64,000 bases of DNA from Lysobacteraceae bacterium (GCA_004143945.1 SEHB01000007.1:62001-126000), one strand, 5' to 3'. Shown: positions 35,332 through 46,089, numbered from the stretch's first letter. Program-made: numbers and translations. The notes: generated by a model from the letters alone, not told the origin.

Positions 35332-36222
35332 ATGGCCCCTACGTTCCTCGCCATCCTGATCGTCCTCGTTACTGCCCGGGCGGCGCCCGATCTCGCACGC
35401 CTGCGCGAATTCCGCTGGCTCGGGGACCTGCTCGGTTCGCCGTCGCGCGACGGCGGCGAGTCCGCGCGTTCGCGCTTCCCGGCCGCATTGCTGCCGCTGA
35501 TCGCGTTCGCGCTCTGCGTGCTGGTGCAGGTCGGCCTCGACCACGTGCTGTTCGGACTGCCGGCGTTCGCGTTCGCGGTCGCCGTGCTGTACTTCAGCTG
35601 GGGACCGCGCGACCTCGACGTCGACGTCGACGCGGTGCTCGGCGCGGGCGATGGCGAGCGTCGCCACGCGGCGGCGCAGGCGTTGCGGCCCGACCCCGCG
35701 GTCGCCCCGCTGCCGTTCGAGGCCGGCGCGCTGGTCGAGGCGACGTTCCGTTCGGCGCTCGCGCGCTGGTTCGGCGTGCTGTTCTGGTTCGTGGTGCTCG
35801 GCCCGGCCGGCGCGCTCGGCTACCGGCTGGTGCAACTGCTCGCGCGCAACCTCGCGTTCGCGCCGCGCGTCGATGACGAGCAGCGCGAGCTGCTCGAACG
35901 CGCCGCGCGCATCCTCGACTGGGCGCCGGCGCACCTGGTCGCGCTCACCCTCGCGCTGGTGTCCGATTTCGATGCGGTGATGACGAACTGGCGCGGCTAC
36001 CACGCTGCGCACGGCAAGGGCTATTTCACCCTCGACCTCGGCTTCCTCGGCTCGCTCGCGCACGCCGGCATCGACGCGGATGTCGCCGCCGGCGACGGCT
36101 ACTCGACCGACACGCAAGACCCGCTCGCCGAACTCGCCGACGCACGCAAGGTACTGCGTCGCATCCTGATCGCCTGGGTGGCGATCCTCGCCGTCTGCGT
36201 GATCGCCGGCTGGTCGCTGTAG
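35332..36222 (+). CDS. ampE: AmpE-like inner-membrane protein
   Basis: A 296-residue membrane protein related to AmpE/CobD. Hydrophobic segments lie near the N-terminus (PTFLAILIVLVTARAA), at about 45-90 (LLPLIAFALCVLVQVGLDHV), at about 140-165 (WFGVLFWFVVLGPAGALGYR) and at the C-terminus. FWFVVLGPAGALGYRL and LDWAPAHLVALTLAL are the best family signatures. In enterobacteria AmpE accompanies AmpD and is proposed to be a sensory membrane protein in beta-lactamase induction. No ampD is adjacent here. An in-frame GTG precedes the ATG by 6 bases. The next gene is convergent, with GCAGGAGC/GCTCCTGC arms between them (36244-36336). Confidence 0.85.
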   Translation: MAPTFLAILIVLVTARAAPDLARLREFRWLGDLLGSPSRDGGESARSRFPAALLPLIAFALCVLVQVGLDHVLFGLPAFAFAVAVLYFSWGPRDLDVDVDAVLGAGDGERRHAAAQALRPDPAVAPLPFEAGALVEATFRSALARWFGVLFWFVVLGPAGALGYRLVQLLARNLAFAPRVDDEQRELLERAARILDWAPAHLVALTLALVSDFDAVMTNWRGYHAAHGKGYFTLDLGFLGSLAHAGIDADVAAGDGYSTDTQDPLAELADARKVLRRILIAWVAILAVCVIAGWSL

Positions 36223-36388
36223 CAGGCCAGCCATCCCGGATCCGCAGGAGCCCGCCCTGTGGGCGATCCGCGCAGTGAACCGATTGCGCGCGGGCGTCTG
36301 GATGGTCGCGCGATCGCGCAGAGGGTGCGCTCCTGCGCGACATTCGCGGGCCTGTGGCGCCGCGCAGCCACCGTTCGCCGCGAATCGA

Positions 36389-38272
36389 TCAGGGTCGATC
36401 GCCACGTAGCGCCCGGACCCGTTGCTCGAGATGGGCCGCATCGGCTTCGCTGGCGGGGATCGCGTCACCGACCGCGAGCCCGATGCGGGAGCGGAAGCGC
36501 CGCGGCAGGCGCGAGCGACCCAGCGCGCTGTCGCGACGGCTGAACACCGAACCCCAGAGCCCGCGCAGCGCGAGCGGAATCACCGGCACCGGCCGGCGCG
36601 CGAGGATGCGCTCGACGCCGCCTCGGAATGGCGCGATCTCGCCATCGCGCGTGAGGCCGCCCTCGGGAAACAGGCAGACGAGTTCGCCGTCCGCAAGCGC
36701 GCGGTCGACCTCCTCGAACGCGCGTTCGAGCAGCGCCGGATCCTCCTTGCGCCCCGCGATCGGGATCGCCTTCGCGGTGCGGAACAGAAAGCGCAGCACC
36801 GGGATGTTGAAGATCCTGTAGTACATGACGAAGCGCACCGGCCGGCGCACGCTGCCGCCGAGGATCAGCGCATCCATGTAGCTCACGTGGTTGCACACGA
36901 GCAGCGCCGGGCCTTCTTCCGGAATCCGCGCGAGCCCCTGCGCGTCGATCCGGTACAGCGTGTTGACGAGGATCCACGACAGGAACCGCATGAGGAATTC
37001 GGGCACCAGCGTGTAGATGTAGATGGCGACCGCGACGTTGAGCAACGCGGTCGCGAGGAAGATCTGCGGGATCGAGAGGCCCAGCGCACCCAGCCCGAGT
37101 CCGAAGCCCGCGGCGACGACCATGAACAGCGCGTTGATGATGTTGTTGCCCGCGATCACGCGCGACAGCTCGTGGCTCGGCGTGCGGCTCTGTACGAGCG
37201 CGAACAGCGGCACGATGTAGAAGCCCGCGAACACCCCGAGCAGGGACATGTCGAGCACGATGCGCCAGTGCCCGGGCGCAGCGACGAAGCTCCAGGCATC
37301 GATGCCGTGCGCGGACGCCAGTCCCGGTTGCGCGAAATAGAGGTCGATGCCGAACAGGCTGAGCCCGATCGACCCGAGCGGCACGAGCCCGATCTCGACC
37401 TTGTGGCCCGAAAGGCGCTCGCACAGCAGCGAGCCGATGCCGACGCCGACCGAGAACAGCGCGAGCACGAGGATCGCGACCGACTCGTCGCCGCCGAGGA
37501 ACAGCTTGGTGTAGTTCGGCAGCTGCGCGGTGAAGACGCCGCCGAAGAACCAGAACCACGAGATGCCGAGCACCGAGTTGAACACGGTGCGGTCGCGCAC
37601 GACGAACCCGATCGCGCGCACCGTCTCGGTGACGGGGTTCCAGTTGAAGCGCAGCCCGGGTGCGGTCGCTGGCGCGGCAGGGATCGCGCGACACGCGAGC
37701 CAGCCCAGTACCGCGGTGCCGACCACGAGGATCGAGGCCGCGGTCGGGCCGTGGCCCTCGATCGCCATCAGCGAACCGCCGGCGATCATGCCGAACAGGA
37801 TCGCGAGCGAGGTGCCCATCTCGACGAGGCCGTTGCCGCCGACCAGTTCCTCGCGCTTGAGTGCCTGCGGCAGGATCGCGTACTTGATCGGTCCGAACAT
37901 CGTCGAATGCAGGCCCATCAGGAACAGCACGCCGAGCAGCAGCGGCACGTTCTTCGCGTGGAAGCCGTAGGCCGCGAGCGCCATCGCGGCGATCTCGAAC
38001 AGCTTCACGTAGCGGATCAGGCGCGTCTTCTCGTACTTTTCCGCGAGCTGGCCCGCGCTCGCCGAGAACAGGAAGAACGGCAGGATGAACAGCGCGGGCG
38101 CGATGTTCGAGTAGAAGCCGACCTCGGCGTCGCCGAGGCCGAGGTGGAACGCGACGAGCACGATCATCGCCTGGCGGAACGCGTTGTCGTTGAACGCGCC
38201 GAGCGCCTGGGTCGCGAAGAACGGCGCGAAGCGGCGCAACCGCAGCAACCGGAACTGGCTCGATCCGCTCAT
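36389..38272 (-). CDS. MFS transporter fused to a PlsC-type acyltransferase (LplT-Aas-like)
   Basis: A 627-residue inner-membrane protein. Residues about 1-425 form an MFS transporter with about 12 membrane spans; ALGAFNDNAFRQAM and GLHSTMFGPIKYAI resemble the lysophospholipid transporter LplT. The C-terminal 200 residues are a PlsC acyltransferase with NHVSYMDALIL (the HxxxxD motif) and LFPEGGLTRDG (the substrate-binding PEG motif). In E. coli, LplT flips lysophospholipids inward and Aas re-acylates them; this fusion would couple both steps, but lacks the AMP-forming acyl-ACP synthetase part of Aas. The ATG at 38272 was taken because MSGSSQFRLLRLRRFAPFFA is a normal start. Confidence 0.9.
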   Translation of the reverse strand: MSGSSQFRLLRLRRFAPFFATQALGAFNDNAFRQAMIVLVAFHLGLGDAEVGFYSNIAPALFILPFFLFSASAGQLAEKYEKTRLIRYVKLFEIAAMALAAYGFHAKNVPLLLGVLFLMGLHSTMFGPIKYAILPQALKREELVGGNGLVEMGTSLAILFGMIAGGSLMAIEGHGPTAASILVVGTAVLGWLACRAIPAAPATAPGLRFNWNPVTETVRAIGFVVRDRTVFNSVLGISWFWFFGGVFTAQLPNYTKLFLGGDESVAILVLALFSVGVGIGSLLCERLSGHKVEIGLVPLGSIGLSLFGIDLYFAQPGLASAHGIDAWSFVAAPGHWRIVLDMSLLGVFAGFYIVPLFALVQSRTPSHELSRVIAGNNIINALFMVVAAGFGLGLGALGLSIPQIFLATALLNVAVAIYIYTLVPEFLMRFLSWILVNTLYRIDAQGLARIPEEGPALLVCNHVSYMDALILGGSVRRPVRFVMYYRIFNIPVLRFLFRTAKAIPIAGRKEDPALLERAFEEVDRALADGELVCLFPEGGLTRDGEIAPFRGGVERILARRPVPVIPLALRGLWGSVFSRRDSALGRSRLPRRFRSRIGLAVGDAIPASEADAAHLEQRVRALRGDRP

Positions 38273-38474
38273 CGGTACTCCTCCCGGGGTCGGCGGAATC
38301 TACCAGACTCGATCCGGCGCACCGTGCCGCGGCGCCAGCGCGCGCCGGCGGACGGGCCGCGCTCCCTCACGTTCCTCCGGCAACGGAACTTCGCCGCCGC
38401 ACGGCGGTCGCAGCGTGCCGGGTCGCGAGCCGTTAGACTGCGCGGCTCGCCCCCTGTTTTCCGGTACCGCCTCG

Positions 38475-40145
38475 ATGTCGACCCGATTGTTCGCCGCCCT
38501 CGTGTTCGCCCTGGCCTGCCTCGCCGGCAGCGCGGCGGTGTCCGCCGAAGCGCTGGTCAAGCCCGTGCCGACGCCTGATCTTTCGCGCCTGCCTGCCGCC
38601 AAGGCCGCCGACCTGCGGCTCACGCGCACGACCTTCGACGTCAAGCGCAAGGAGCTGATCGGACCTGCGCTCGCGGAAGCCTACGCATTGCTCGGTGCCG
38701 CGTATGCGAGCAACGGCTTCGATGCCGAAGCCGATGTCGCGCTCGAGAACGCGTCGCTGCTCGCGCCCACCGACGGGCGCTGGGTGTATGCGCGTGGCGT
38801 GCTCGCGCAGAAGCAGAAGCGCGGCGCGGTCGCGCAGAATTATTTCGAACTCGCGTTGCAGCTCGATGGCGACTACCTGCCTGCGCGCGTCGCGGTTGCG
38901 CGTTCGCGCATGGACAACGGCGACCTCGAAGGCGCGCGCAAGCTGATCGCCGAGCACGTCGCGAAGCATCCGGACCAGGCGTATCCGCAGGCGCTGCTCG
39001 GCGATATCGCGCTGGGCCAGAAGCGCAGTGCGGAGGCGGTCACGCACTACCAGCGCGCGCTCGAGCTCGAACCCTCGGCGACGCGTGTGTATGCGCGCCT
39101 TGCCGAAGCGCAAGCCGCCGCGGGCAATGCGGCCGCGGCGGCACAGTCGCGCGCGAAGGCGGGTCCGGTCGAGCCCGTGCTGCCCGATCCGATCGCCTAT
39201 GGCCTCGGCGGGGTGGGCATGCCGGCCGCTGCTGGCGGCAGGACCCCCGCGGCCAACGACGCGGGGGCCGCGCGGCTCGCGCAGGAAGCCGGCGTGCTGC
39301 TGCTCGCGCGCCAGTACCAGGGCGCGCGTGGCAAGCTCGACGCCGCGCTCGCGCAGGATCCGAACCAGCCTGCCTTGCTCGCCTTGTACGCGCGTGTCGA
39401 AGCCGCCTCGGGCAACATCGCGGCGGCGAAGACGCGCGCGGCCGAAGCCGTCGCGGCTGGCCGCGACAGCGCGGTCGCGCACCTCAGCCAGGGCGTCGCG
39501 CTCGAGATGGGCAATGACGACGCAGGTGCGCGTCGCGCCTACGAGGAAGCGGTCGCGCTCGATCCGAAGCTGGCCGACGCGCGGTCGCTGCTCGGCGACC
39601 TGCTGTTGCGCAGCGGGCAGGCCGACGCGGCCGCGACGCATTACCGCGTCGTCGTGCAGCAGGACCTGACTGCGGTGGAACCGTGGATGCGCCTCGTCGG
39701 CGCGTATGTCGAGGGTGGCCGCTGCGCGATGGCGCTGCGCGACGTCAGCGACGTGCTCGCGTCGGACGCGGGCAACCGCTTCGTGCTGCAGTTGTTCGTG
39801 CGCCTCGCGAGCACCTGTCGCGCCGCCAGCGCGGCCGAACGGAAGGGTGCGCTGGAACATGGTGGCCGGCTCTATGCGCAGGCCGCGAATGCGCAGAACG
39901 GCGAAGCCTATGCGCTCGCGCTCGCGGCCAACGGCAAGTGGGACGAGGCGGTGAAGACGCAACAGGCCGCGATGTTCGTGCTCGTGCGCAACGGCCTCAA
40001 GGGCGCGCTGACGCCGTATCGCCAAGTGCTCTCGCAATTGCAGGCCAAACAGCTGCCCGATCGTCCATGGCCCGCGGGCGCCGCGGTGTATCGTCCGCAG
40101 CGTCTCGCGCCGGATCCGAAGCCCGCGCCTGCTCCGGCGAAATAG
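38475..40145 (+). CDS. Exported TPR-repeat protein
   Basis: A 556-residue secreted or periplasmic protein. Residues 1-24 form a signal peptide (LFAALVFALACLAGSAAVSA). The rest is helical, with many tetratricopeptide repeats such as AEAYALLGAAYASNGFDAEA, ARVAVARSRMDNGDLEGARK, AVTHYQRALELEPSATRVYA and GARRAYEEAVALDPKLADAR, and a Pro/Ala-rich C-terminus. TPR arrays are protein-binding scaffolds; no catalytic domain is seen and the partner is unknown. The ATG at 38475 opens the signal peptide, while the upstream open frame is unrelated. It is divergent from the MFS-acyltransferase gene, with about 200 bases between. Confidence 0.85.
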   Translation: MSTRLFAALVFALACLAGSAAVSAEALVKPVPTPDLSRLPAAKAADLRLTRTTFDVKRKELIGPALAEAYALLGAAYASNGFDAEADVALENASLLAPTDGRWVYARGVLAQKQKRGAVAQNYFELALQLDGDYLPARVAVARSRMDNGDLEGARKLIAEHVAKHPDQAYPQALLGDIALGQKRSAEAVTHYQRALELEPSATRVYARLAEAQAAAGNAAAAAQSRAKAGPVEPVLPDPIAYGLGGVGMPAAAGGRTPAANDAGAARLAQEAGVLLLARQYQGARGKLDAALAQDPNQPALLALYARVEAASGNIAAAKTRAAEAVAAGRDSAVAHLSQGVALEMGNDDAGARRAYEEAVALDPKLADARSLLGDLLLRSGQADAAATHYRVVVQQDLTAVEPWMRLVGAYVEGGRCAMALRDVSDVLASDAGNRFVLQLFVRLASTCRAASAAERKGALEHGGRLYAQAANAQNGEAYALALAANGKWDEAVKTQQAAMFVLVRNGLKGALTPYRQVLSQLQAKQLPDRPWPAGAAVYRPQRLAPDPKPAPAPAK

Positions 40146-40179
40146 TCCTCGCGTCGTTCCCGAGGCCGGCCTGCAGCCC

Positions 40180-40325
40180 GAGCTGCCTGCAGGAAAAGCT
40201 CGGGTCTGAAGTCCCTCTCGCGAGAGGCCTTGAGGCGAGGCCCGCGCGGGCTGTCTGCTGTCGTCGAAGGGGCTTCAGCCCCGAGCTGTTCGCGCGAAGA
40301 GTGCGGGACTGACGTCCCTCCACAG
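40180..40325. repeat. REP-type elements of the AAGCTCGGG-CTGAAG family
   Basis: Three imperfect half-palindromes resemble the 34917-35185 elements: AAAGCTCGGGTCTGAAGTCC (from 40195), GGGGCTTCAGCCCCGAGCTG (from 40269) and GAGTGCGGGACTGACGTCCC (from 40298). They fill the gap between two convergent genes and could serve as a bidirectional terminator. Confidence 0.65.
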
Positions 40326-40342
40326 AAACGCGCGCGGCTGTG

Positions 40343-41623
40343 TCAGCGCTGCAGCGCGCGGTGGCCGATGTCGCGGCGCAGGAAAGCACCTTCGAAGCGG
40401 ATGCCGCGCGCGATCGCGTAGGCGCGTTCGCGTGCGGCCGCAATGTCCTCGCCGAGCGCGCAGACCGCGAGCACGCGGCCGCCCGCGGTCACGCATTGGC
40501 CTTGCGCGTCGAGGCGTGTGCCCGCGTGGAATACCTTCGCATCGGCGCCGTCGACGCCGTCGAGGCCGTGGATCGCGTCGCCGCTGCGCACGCCGCCCGG
40601 ATACCCGGCGGCGGCGAGCACGACGCCGAGGGCCGGACGCGCGTCCCAGTGCGCCTGCGTGCGATCGAGGCGCCCGTCGAGCGTGTCCTCGACGAGGTCG
40701 ACCAGGTCGGACTTCAGCCGCAGCATGATCGGCTGCGTTTCGGGATCGCCGAGGCGCGCATTGAACTCGATGACCTTCGGCGCGCCGTGCGCGTCGATCA
40801 TGAGGCCGACGTAGAGGAAGCCGATGAACGGCGCGCCTTCGGCCGCCATGCCGGCGATCGTCGGGCGCACGATCTCGTCGAGGATGCGCCGCTCCACCGC
40901 CGGCGTCACCACCGGTGCAGGCGAGTACGCGCCCATGCCGCCGGTGTTCGGACCGAGGTCGCCTTCGTCGCGTCGCTTGTGGTCCTGGCTCGTCGCGAGC
41001 GGCAGCACGTTGCGGCCGTCGCTCATGACGATGTAGCTCGCTTCCTCGCCCGCGAGGAACTCCTCGATCACGACGCGCGCGGATGCATCGCCGAACGAGC
41101 GCGCGCCGAGCATGTCGTGCAGCGCCTGCTCGGCATCGGCGAGCGTCAGCGCGACGATGACGCCCTTGCCCGCGGCGAGCCCGTCGGCCTTGATCACGAT
41201 CGGCGCGCCGTGCTCGCGCACGTGCGCGAGCGCGGGCGCGAGATCGGTGAACACCGCGTAGTGCGCGGTCGGGATGTTGTGGCGCGCGAGGAAGTCCTTC
41301 GCGAACGCCTTCGAACTCTCGAGCTGCGCGGCGATCCGGCTCGCACCGAAGCAGCGCAGGCCGGCCGCGCGGAAGCGGTCACTGACGCCCGCCGCGAGCG
41401 CGGCTTCCGGGCCGATCACGGTCAGCGCGACCTGCTCGCGCTGCGCGAGTCGCAGCAAGCCTTCGGCATCGGTCGCCGCAACCTCGACGTTGCGCATCCC
41501 CGCTTCGCGGGCGGTGCCCGCGTTGCCCGGCGCGACGATCACTTCGGTCACGCGCGGCGACTGCGCGAGTTTCCAGGCCAGCGCGTGCTCACGGCCGCCG
41601 GAGCCTATGACGAGTAGTTTCAT
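40343..41623 (-). CDS. purD: Phosphoribosylamine-glycine ligase
   Basis: A 426-residue ATP-grasp ligase for the second step of purine synthesis (phosphoribosylamine + glycine + ATP to GAR). MKLLVIGSGGREHALAWKLA opens the N-terminal domain; IVIKADGLAAGKGVIVA is the ATP-binding loop; YSPAPVVTPAVERRI and EFNARLGDPETQPIML carry metal-binding residues. Length and motifs are complete. It is the last gene of the fis-purH-purD group, 142 bases after purH; the spacer carries an inverted repeat of a GTGATTCGTGA-type unit. Confidence 0.97.
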   Translation of the reverse strand: MKLLVIGSGGREHALAWKLAQSPRVTEVIVAPGNAGTAREAGMRNVEVAATDAEGLLRLAQREQVALTVIGPEAALAAGVSDRFRAAGLRCFGASRIAAQLESSKAFAKDFLARHNIPTAHYAVFTDLAPALAHVREHGAPIVIKADGLAAGKGVIVALTLADAEQALHDMLGARSFGDASARVVIEEFLAGEEASYIVMSDGRNVLPLATSQDHKRRDEGDLGPNTGGMGAYSPAPVVTPAVERRILDEIVRPTIAGMAAEGAPFIGFLYVGLMIDAHGAPKVIEFNARLGDPETQPIMLRLKSDLVDLVEDTLDGRLDRTQAHWDARPALGVVLAAAGYPGGVRSGDAIHGLDGVDGADAKVFHAGTRLDAQGQCVTAGGRVLAVCALGEDIAAARERAYAIARGIRFEGAFLRRDIGHRALQR

Positions 41624-41631
41624 GGGAACGC

Positions 41632-41763
41632 CGTGATTCGTGAATGGTGATTCGTGATGGGTGACTCGTGACGTCGCAAGAAGCTGGGTTCGTCGGCGCG
41701 CCGATCATTCGGGACATCGGTTCGCGCTCGTTCGAATCACGAAACACGAATCAGCAATCACGG
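41632..41763. repeat. Operon-spacer inverted repeat (GTGATTCGTGA units), purH-purD
   Basis: The left arm (41632-41672) repeats CGTGATTCGTGAATGGTGAT-like units, and the right arm (41731-41763) is the degenerate reverse complement (CGAATCACGAAACACGAATC). It occupies almost the whole gap between two same-strand purine genes, so it would be transcribed and could fold into a long hairpin. Confidence 0.75.
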
Positions 41764-41765
41764 CT

Positions 41766-43343
<1,578 letters not shown>

Positions 43344-43440
43344 GGGTGGTCGGCTGGCGCGGGGAGCGCACGATTATAGCCGCGCCGGCGCCAGCGCGCT
43401 GGCCGGGGCAGGGTCGGCCCGACCTCGGTGCGCAGGGACC

Positions 43441-43725
43441 TCAGGTGGCCGCGAGGCCGTAGTGCTGCAGCTTCTTGCGCAGCGTCGCGCGGTTGATGCC
43501 GAGCGCGACCGCGGCCTTGCTCTGGTTGCCGCCGTACCAGGCCATCACCTCGCGCAGCAGCGGTGCTTCCACCTCGCGCATCACGAGCTCGTGCAGGCCC
43601 TCGCCCGGCGCGGATTCGACGTCGACGAGGTAACGACGCACGGCTCGCGCGACGCACTCGCGCAGCGCGGGTTGCAACACGGTGTCATGCGCGGCGTCGA
43701 CACGCAGCGGGATGGCGGCATTCAC
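43441..43725 (-). CDS. fis: DNA-binding protein Fis
   Basis: A 94-residue nucleoid protein and transcription factor. The C-terminal helix-turn-helix is unmistakable: GGNQSKAAVALGINRATLRK followed by KLQHYGL. The N-terminal part has ALRECVARAVRRYLVDVE and LVMREVEAPLLREVM. The start is taken as GTG at 43725 (MNAAIPLRVD...), giving a near-standard Fis length; no in-frame ATG is available closer to the domain. In enterobacteria fis follows dusB; here a DUF3426 gene is upstream and dusB is absent from the window. Confidence 0.93.
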   Translation of the reverse strand: MNAAIPLRVDAAHDTVLQPALRECVARAVRRYLVDVESAPGEGLHELVMREVEAPLLREVMAWYGGNQSKAAVALGINRATLRKKLQHYGLAAT

Positions 43726-43792
43726 GACAACAGGCCCCTTCGATGGCAAACTTCCCTGGACCGACGCGCAACGAGCCTGCGGTCGGAGCGGA

Positions 43793-43821
43793 ATAGTAGC
43801 GCCGGCATCGCGGCTTGATAA
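43793..43821 (-). promoter_or_regulatory. Putative fis promoter
   Basis: On the minus strand, TTATCA (43821-43816) and TACTAT (43798-43793) are 17 bases apart, each 4 of 6 to consensus. They lie about 70 bases upstream of the fis GTG, in a locally A/T-richer stretch. No experimental or comparative support is available. Confidence 0.5.
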
Positions 43822-43990
43822 GTCCCTCGACGATGAAATTTCCGTCCATTCCATGCGCACCAGCGGCGATGCCTTGCCGCATCGACACTTGCACCGGAAA
43901 TCTCATGCGCGCCTGACGCGCGTTCCGCGTCGCGCCATGCGTGTTCACTCGCGCGCCGGCGCGGAACCTGCCGCGGCTTCGAGAGTGAAC

Positions 43991-44172
43991 CTCGAAGTAC
44001 ACGAAGGGAAAACGGCTGGAAAGCGGTCGACACGGAGCACACCGAGCACACGGAGGAGAGATTCTTCAGGATCGGACGCGTGGGATTGCGCGTGCCGCGA
44101 GCGCAAGCAGCCAAGCGTTCCTGGCTTTCTCCCGGTGTTGCCTTCGTGCGCTTCGTGTGCTTCGTGCTTCGG
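43991..44172. repeat. Operon-spacer inverted repeat (CACGAAG/CACGGAG units), upstream of fis
   Basis: The left arm (43991-44056) contains CGAAGTACACGAAGGG and CACGGAGCACACCGAGCACA, and the right arm (44124-44172) contains CCTTCGTGCGCTTCGTGTGC followed by TTCGTGCTTCGG. The arms are degenerate reverse complements of one 7-8 base unit. The remainder of the 483-base space between fis and the DUF3426 gene has no gene. Confidence 0.7.
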
Positions 44173-44208
44173 TCTCGACTTCCACGGTCGCGCGACCCGC
44201 CGAAGTCC

Positions 44209-44997
44209 TCACTCGAACTTGAATTCGAATGCGACCGCGTCGCGCCCGGGATCGGCGACCTCGAACACCAGCGAAGAACTTGCACCGGCCGCGAGGCCGG
44301 GATCGAGCATGCGCGTGTCGCTGAGGTACTCGCGCGGCTGGAAGCGTCGCATCGCGACCGGCTTCTCGTCGAAGTCCGACAAGGTGACCTCGACGACCGG
44401 CCAGGCCTGTGCGAACGCGGCGTCGTTGCGCAGCGTCGCCGAAATGATCAGCGCACCTTCGACCGACGGGTGCGGGCGGATGTCGCGGGCGGAAAGCTCC
44501 AGCGCCGCGGGAGCGCGCCGCAACGGCAGCGGAACGCCGAAGTTGGCCGCGAGCGGATCGAGCCACGAGCGCACGCGCGCATCGTCGATCCAGCGCGAGG
44601 GATCGGAGAGTGCGAATTCGAGCGTGAGGGTCGCCAGCAGCAGCGCGCAGCCGGCCAGCCACGGCCAGTTGCGCTGGCGCCGCGCGCGGCGGCGGCTCGC
44701 GGCGAACGCCGGCAGCGACGAACGCTCGGCGGCGCGCACGCGCTCGGCAGGCTCGGCGAACAGCGTCGCCTGCGCGGGATTGGGACGAAACACCGGCAGC
44801 GCAAGCTGCGGAGGATCGGACTGCGCCTCGTGCAGCGCGAGGATCCCGATCGGCTCGGCCGGCAGCTGCGCCGACAGGGACCGCAGCGCGTCGAACACGG
44901 CCGCGCAGTGGCCGCAGCGCACGCTCCCGTGCGCGGCGGCGAGTTCACCGCCGTCGAGCTTGAAGATCGTCAGGCATTCCGGACATTGCGTGTACAT
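44209..44997 (-). CDS. Zinc-ribbon and DUF3426 domain membrane protein
   Basis: A 262-residue protein. The N-terminal MJ0042-type zinc ribbon has four cysteines in YTQCPECLTIF and VRCGHCAAVFD. A single membrane span lies near residues 140-160 (WPWLAGCALLLATLTLEFAL), followed by a DUF3426 beta-domain (ARDIRPHPSVEGALIISATL, VSLSDFDEKPVAMRRF-like) ending in VAFEFKFE. Such proteins often sit between prmA and fis/dusB in beta- and gammaproteobacteria; their function is unknown, possibly a redox- or metal-linked membrane regulator. The ATG at 44997 is directly before the first Cys pair. Confidence 0.9.
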   Translation of the reverse strand: MYTQCPECLTIFKLDGGELAAAHGSVRCGHCAAVFDALRSLSAQLPAEPIGILALHEAQSDPPQLALPVFRPNPAQATLFAEPAERVRAAERSSLPAFAASRRRARRQRNWPWLAGCALLLATLTLEFALSDPSRWIDDARVRSWLDPLAANFGVPLPLRRAPAALELSARDIRPHPSVEGALIISATLRNDAAFAQAWPVVEVTLSDFDEKPVAMRRFQPREYLSDTRMLDPGLAAGASSSLVFEVADPGRDAVAFEFKFE

Positions 44998-45064
44998 CGG
45001 CGCACCCGTGCGACGGCCGGCCGGGATTATCGCGTGCGGCGCGCACGCGCGCACGCACCGGGTT

Positions 45065-45835
45065 TCAGGCGTGCGTGGCGCCGGTATCCGGGACGCTCGC
45101 CCAGGTCAGCGCATGCGGATCGAAGCCCTGCTCGAGCGTCGGCTTGACGATGCGGAAATACGGCGACACGTCGAAGTCGCGCGGCGCGTACAGGCGGGAG
45201 TCGCGGATGTGCAGGATCTCCTGCAGGGCCCCGCTGCCGCCGTCGCTTTCGGCGCGCGCGACCTTGATGTCGGGCAGCACCGGATAGCGCACCGATGCGA
45301 ACGCGGCCGCGATCAGCGACGAGCAGATCGCGCGCGTGGGCTCGCCGCCGCCGAGCGCGAGCAGGCGCCGGCGATAGCGGTCGGGCACCGGCGGCGGATG
45401 CAGCAGGTAGCGACCGAGGTCGATCACGTTGCGCAGGTCGTACTGCTGGCCGACGCGCGCGACCGCGTACGCGACCAGCGCATCGAGCTCGCCCGCGTCG
45501 AGCCCGACCGGGCGGCAGATGCGCGTATGCATGTGCGCGTAGCGTTCGACCGGCACCACGCGCACGCCCTCGTTGATGTCCGCCTCGACCAGCATCGGCG
45601 CGTCGTCGCCGCGCTTCGCGGCGAGCGCGTCGCCGACGCACAGCGCCGAATGCGACCAGGTCGACTGCGTGATCGTGCGGATCGCGGATGCGAAACGGCT
45701 GGTGCCTTCGACCAGCAGCACGTCGCCCTTGCGCAGCGTCGCGGCGAGGTGGCCGGGCCGGCTGGTGGTCACGTGCGTTGCCTGGCGCGGCTCCGACAGG
45801 TAGCGCGCGAGCTTGCGGCCGAGCCAATGCAACAC
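45065..45835 (-). CDS. YiiX-like permuted papain-fold amidase / NlpC-P60-type protein
   Basis: A 256-residue protein. LRKGDVLLVEGTSRFASAIR and the His of STWSHSALCVG form the N-terminal half of a permuted papain fold. ICSSLIAAAFASV supplies the probable nucleophilic Cys. VARVGQQYDLRNVIDLGRYL lies between them. This arrangement fits the YiiX/YebB (DUF830-like) enzymes, thought to act on amide or ester bonds in envelope components; the substrate is unknown. The GTG at 45835 was chosen because GGAG lies about 12 bases upstream and MLHWLGRKLARYL is a plausible start; the longer frame reads through REP sequence. It lies in the prmA-to-fis minus-strand run. Confidence 0.8.
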   Translation of the reverse strand: MLHWLGRKLARYLSEPRQATHVTTSRPGHLAATLRKGDVLLVEGTSRFASAIRTITQSTWSHSALCVGDALAAKRGDDAPMLVEADINEGVRVVPVERYAHMHTRICRPVGLDAGELDALVAYAVARVGQQYDLRNVIDLGRYLLHPPPVPDRYRRRLLALGGGEPTRAICSSLIAAAFASVRYPVLPDIKVARAESDGGSGALQEILHIRDSRLYAPRDFDVSPYFRIVKPTLEQGFDPHALTWASVPDTGATHA

Positions 45836-45902
45836 AGCCAAGGCGCTCTCCGCATGCGGTTCGGGGCGTTCGAGTCTAGCGCGTGGCTCCGGCTTGCGTG
45901 CA

Positions 45903-46089
45903 GGCCGATCGACGCCGGCCCGTATTCTTCGCTCGGGGCGAACGCAGTCAGAACGTCGCGACGCAGTCATCACGCTCCGTTCGCGCTGGGCGCAGCAGCC
46001 GAAGGCTGCGGAGTCGAAGCGTATGCGCGCGGCGCCGGGCCCGGCAGCCCTTCGACTCCGGCCTTCGGCCTGCGCTCAGGGCGAACGGG
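45903..46089. repeat. REP-like inverted pair next to prmA
   Basis: CCGTTCGCGCTGGGCGCAGC...GAGTCGAAGC (45977-46020) faces CCCTTCGACTCCGG...CAGGGCGAACGG (46047-46089). A worn copy lies near 45903-45945. The right element overlaps the end of prmA and contributes its stop codon. Confidence 0.75.

Noticed and set aside
43726..44208. Remnant of dusB between the DUF3426 gene and fis
   Set aside because: No tRNA-dihydrouridine synthase motif was found in any frame; the space is an inverted array and spacer.
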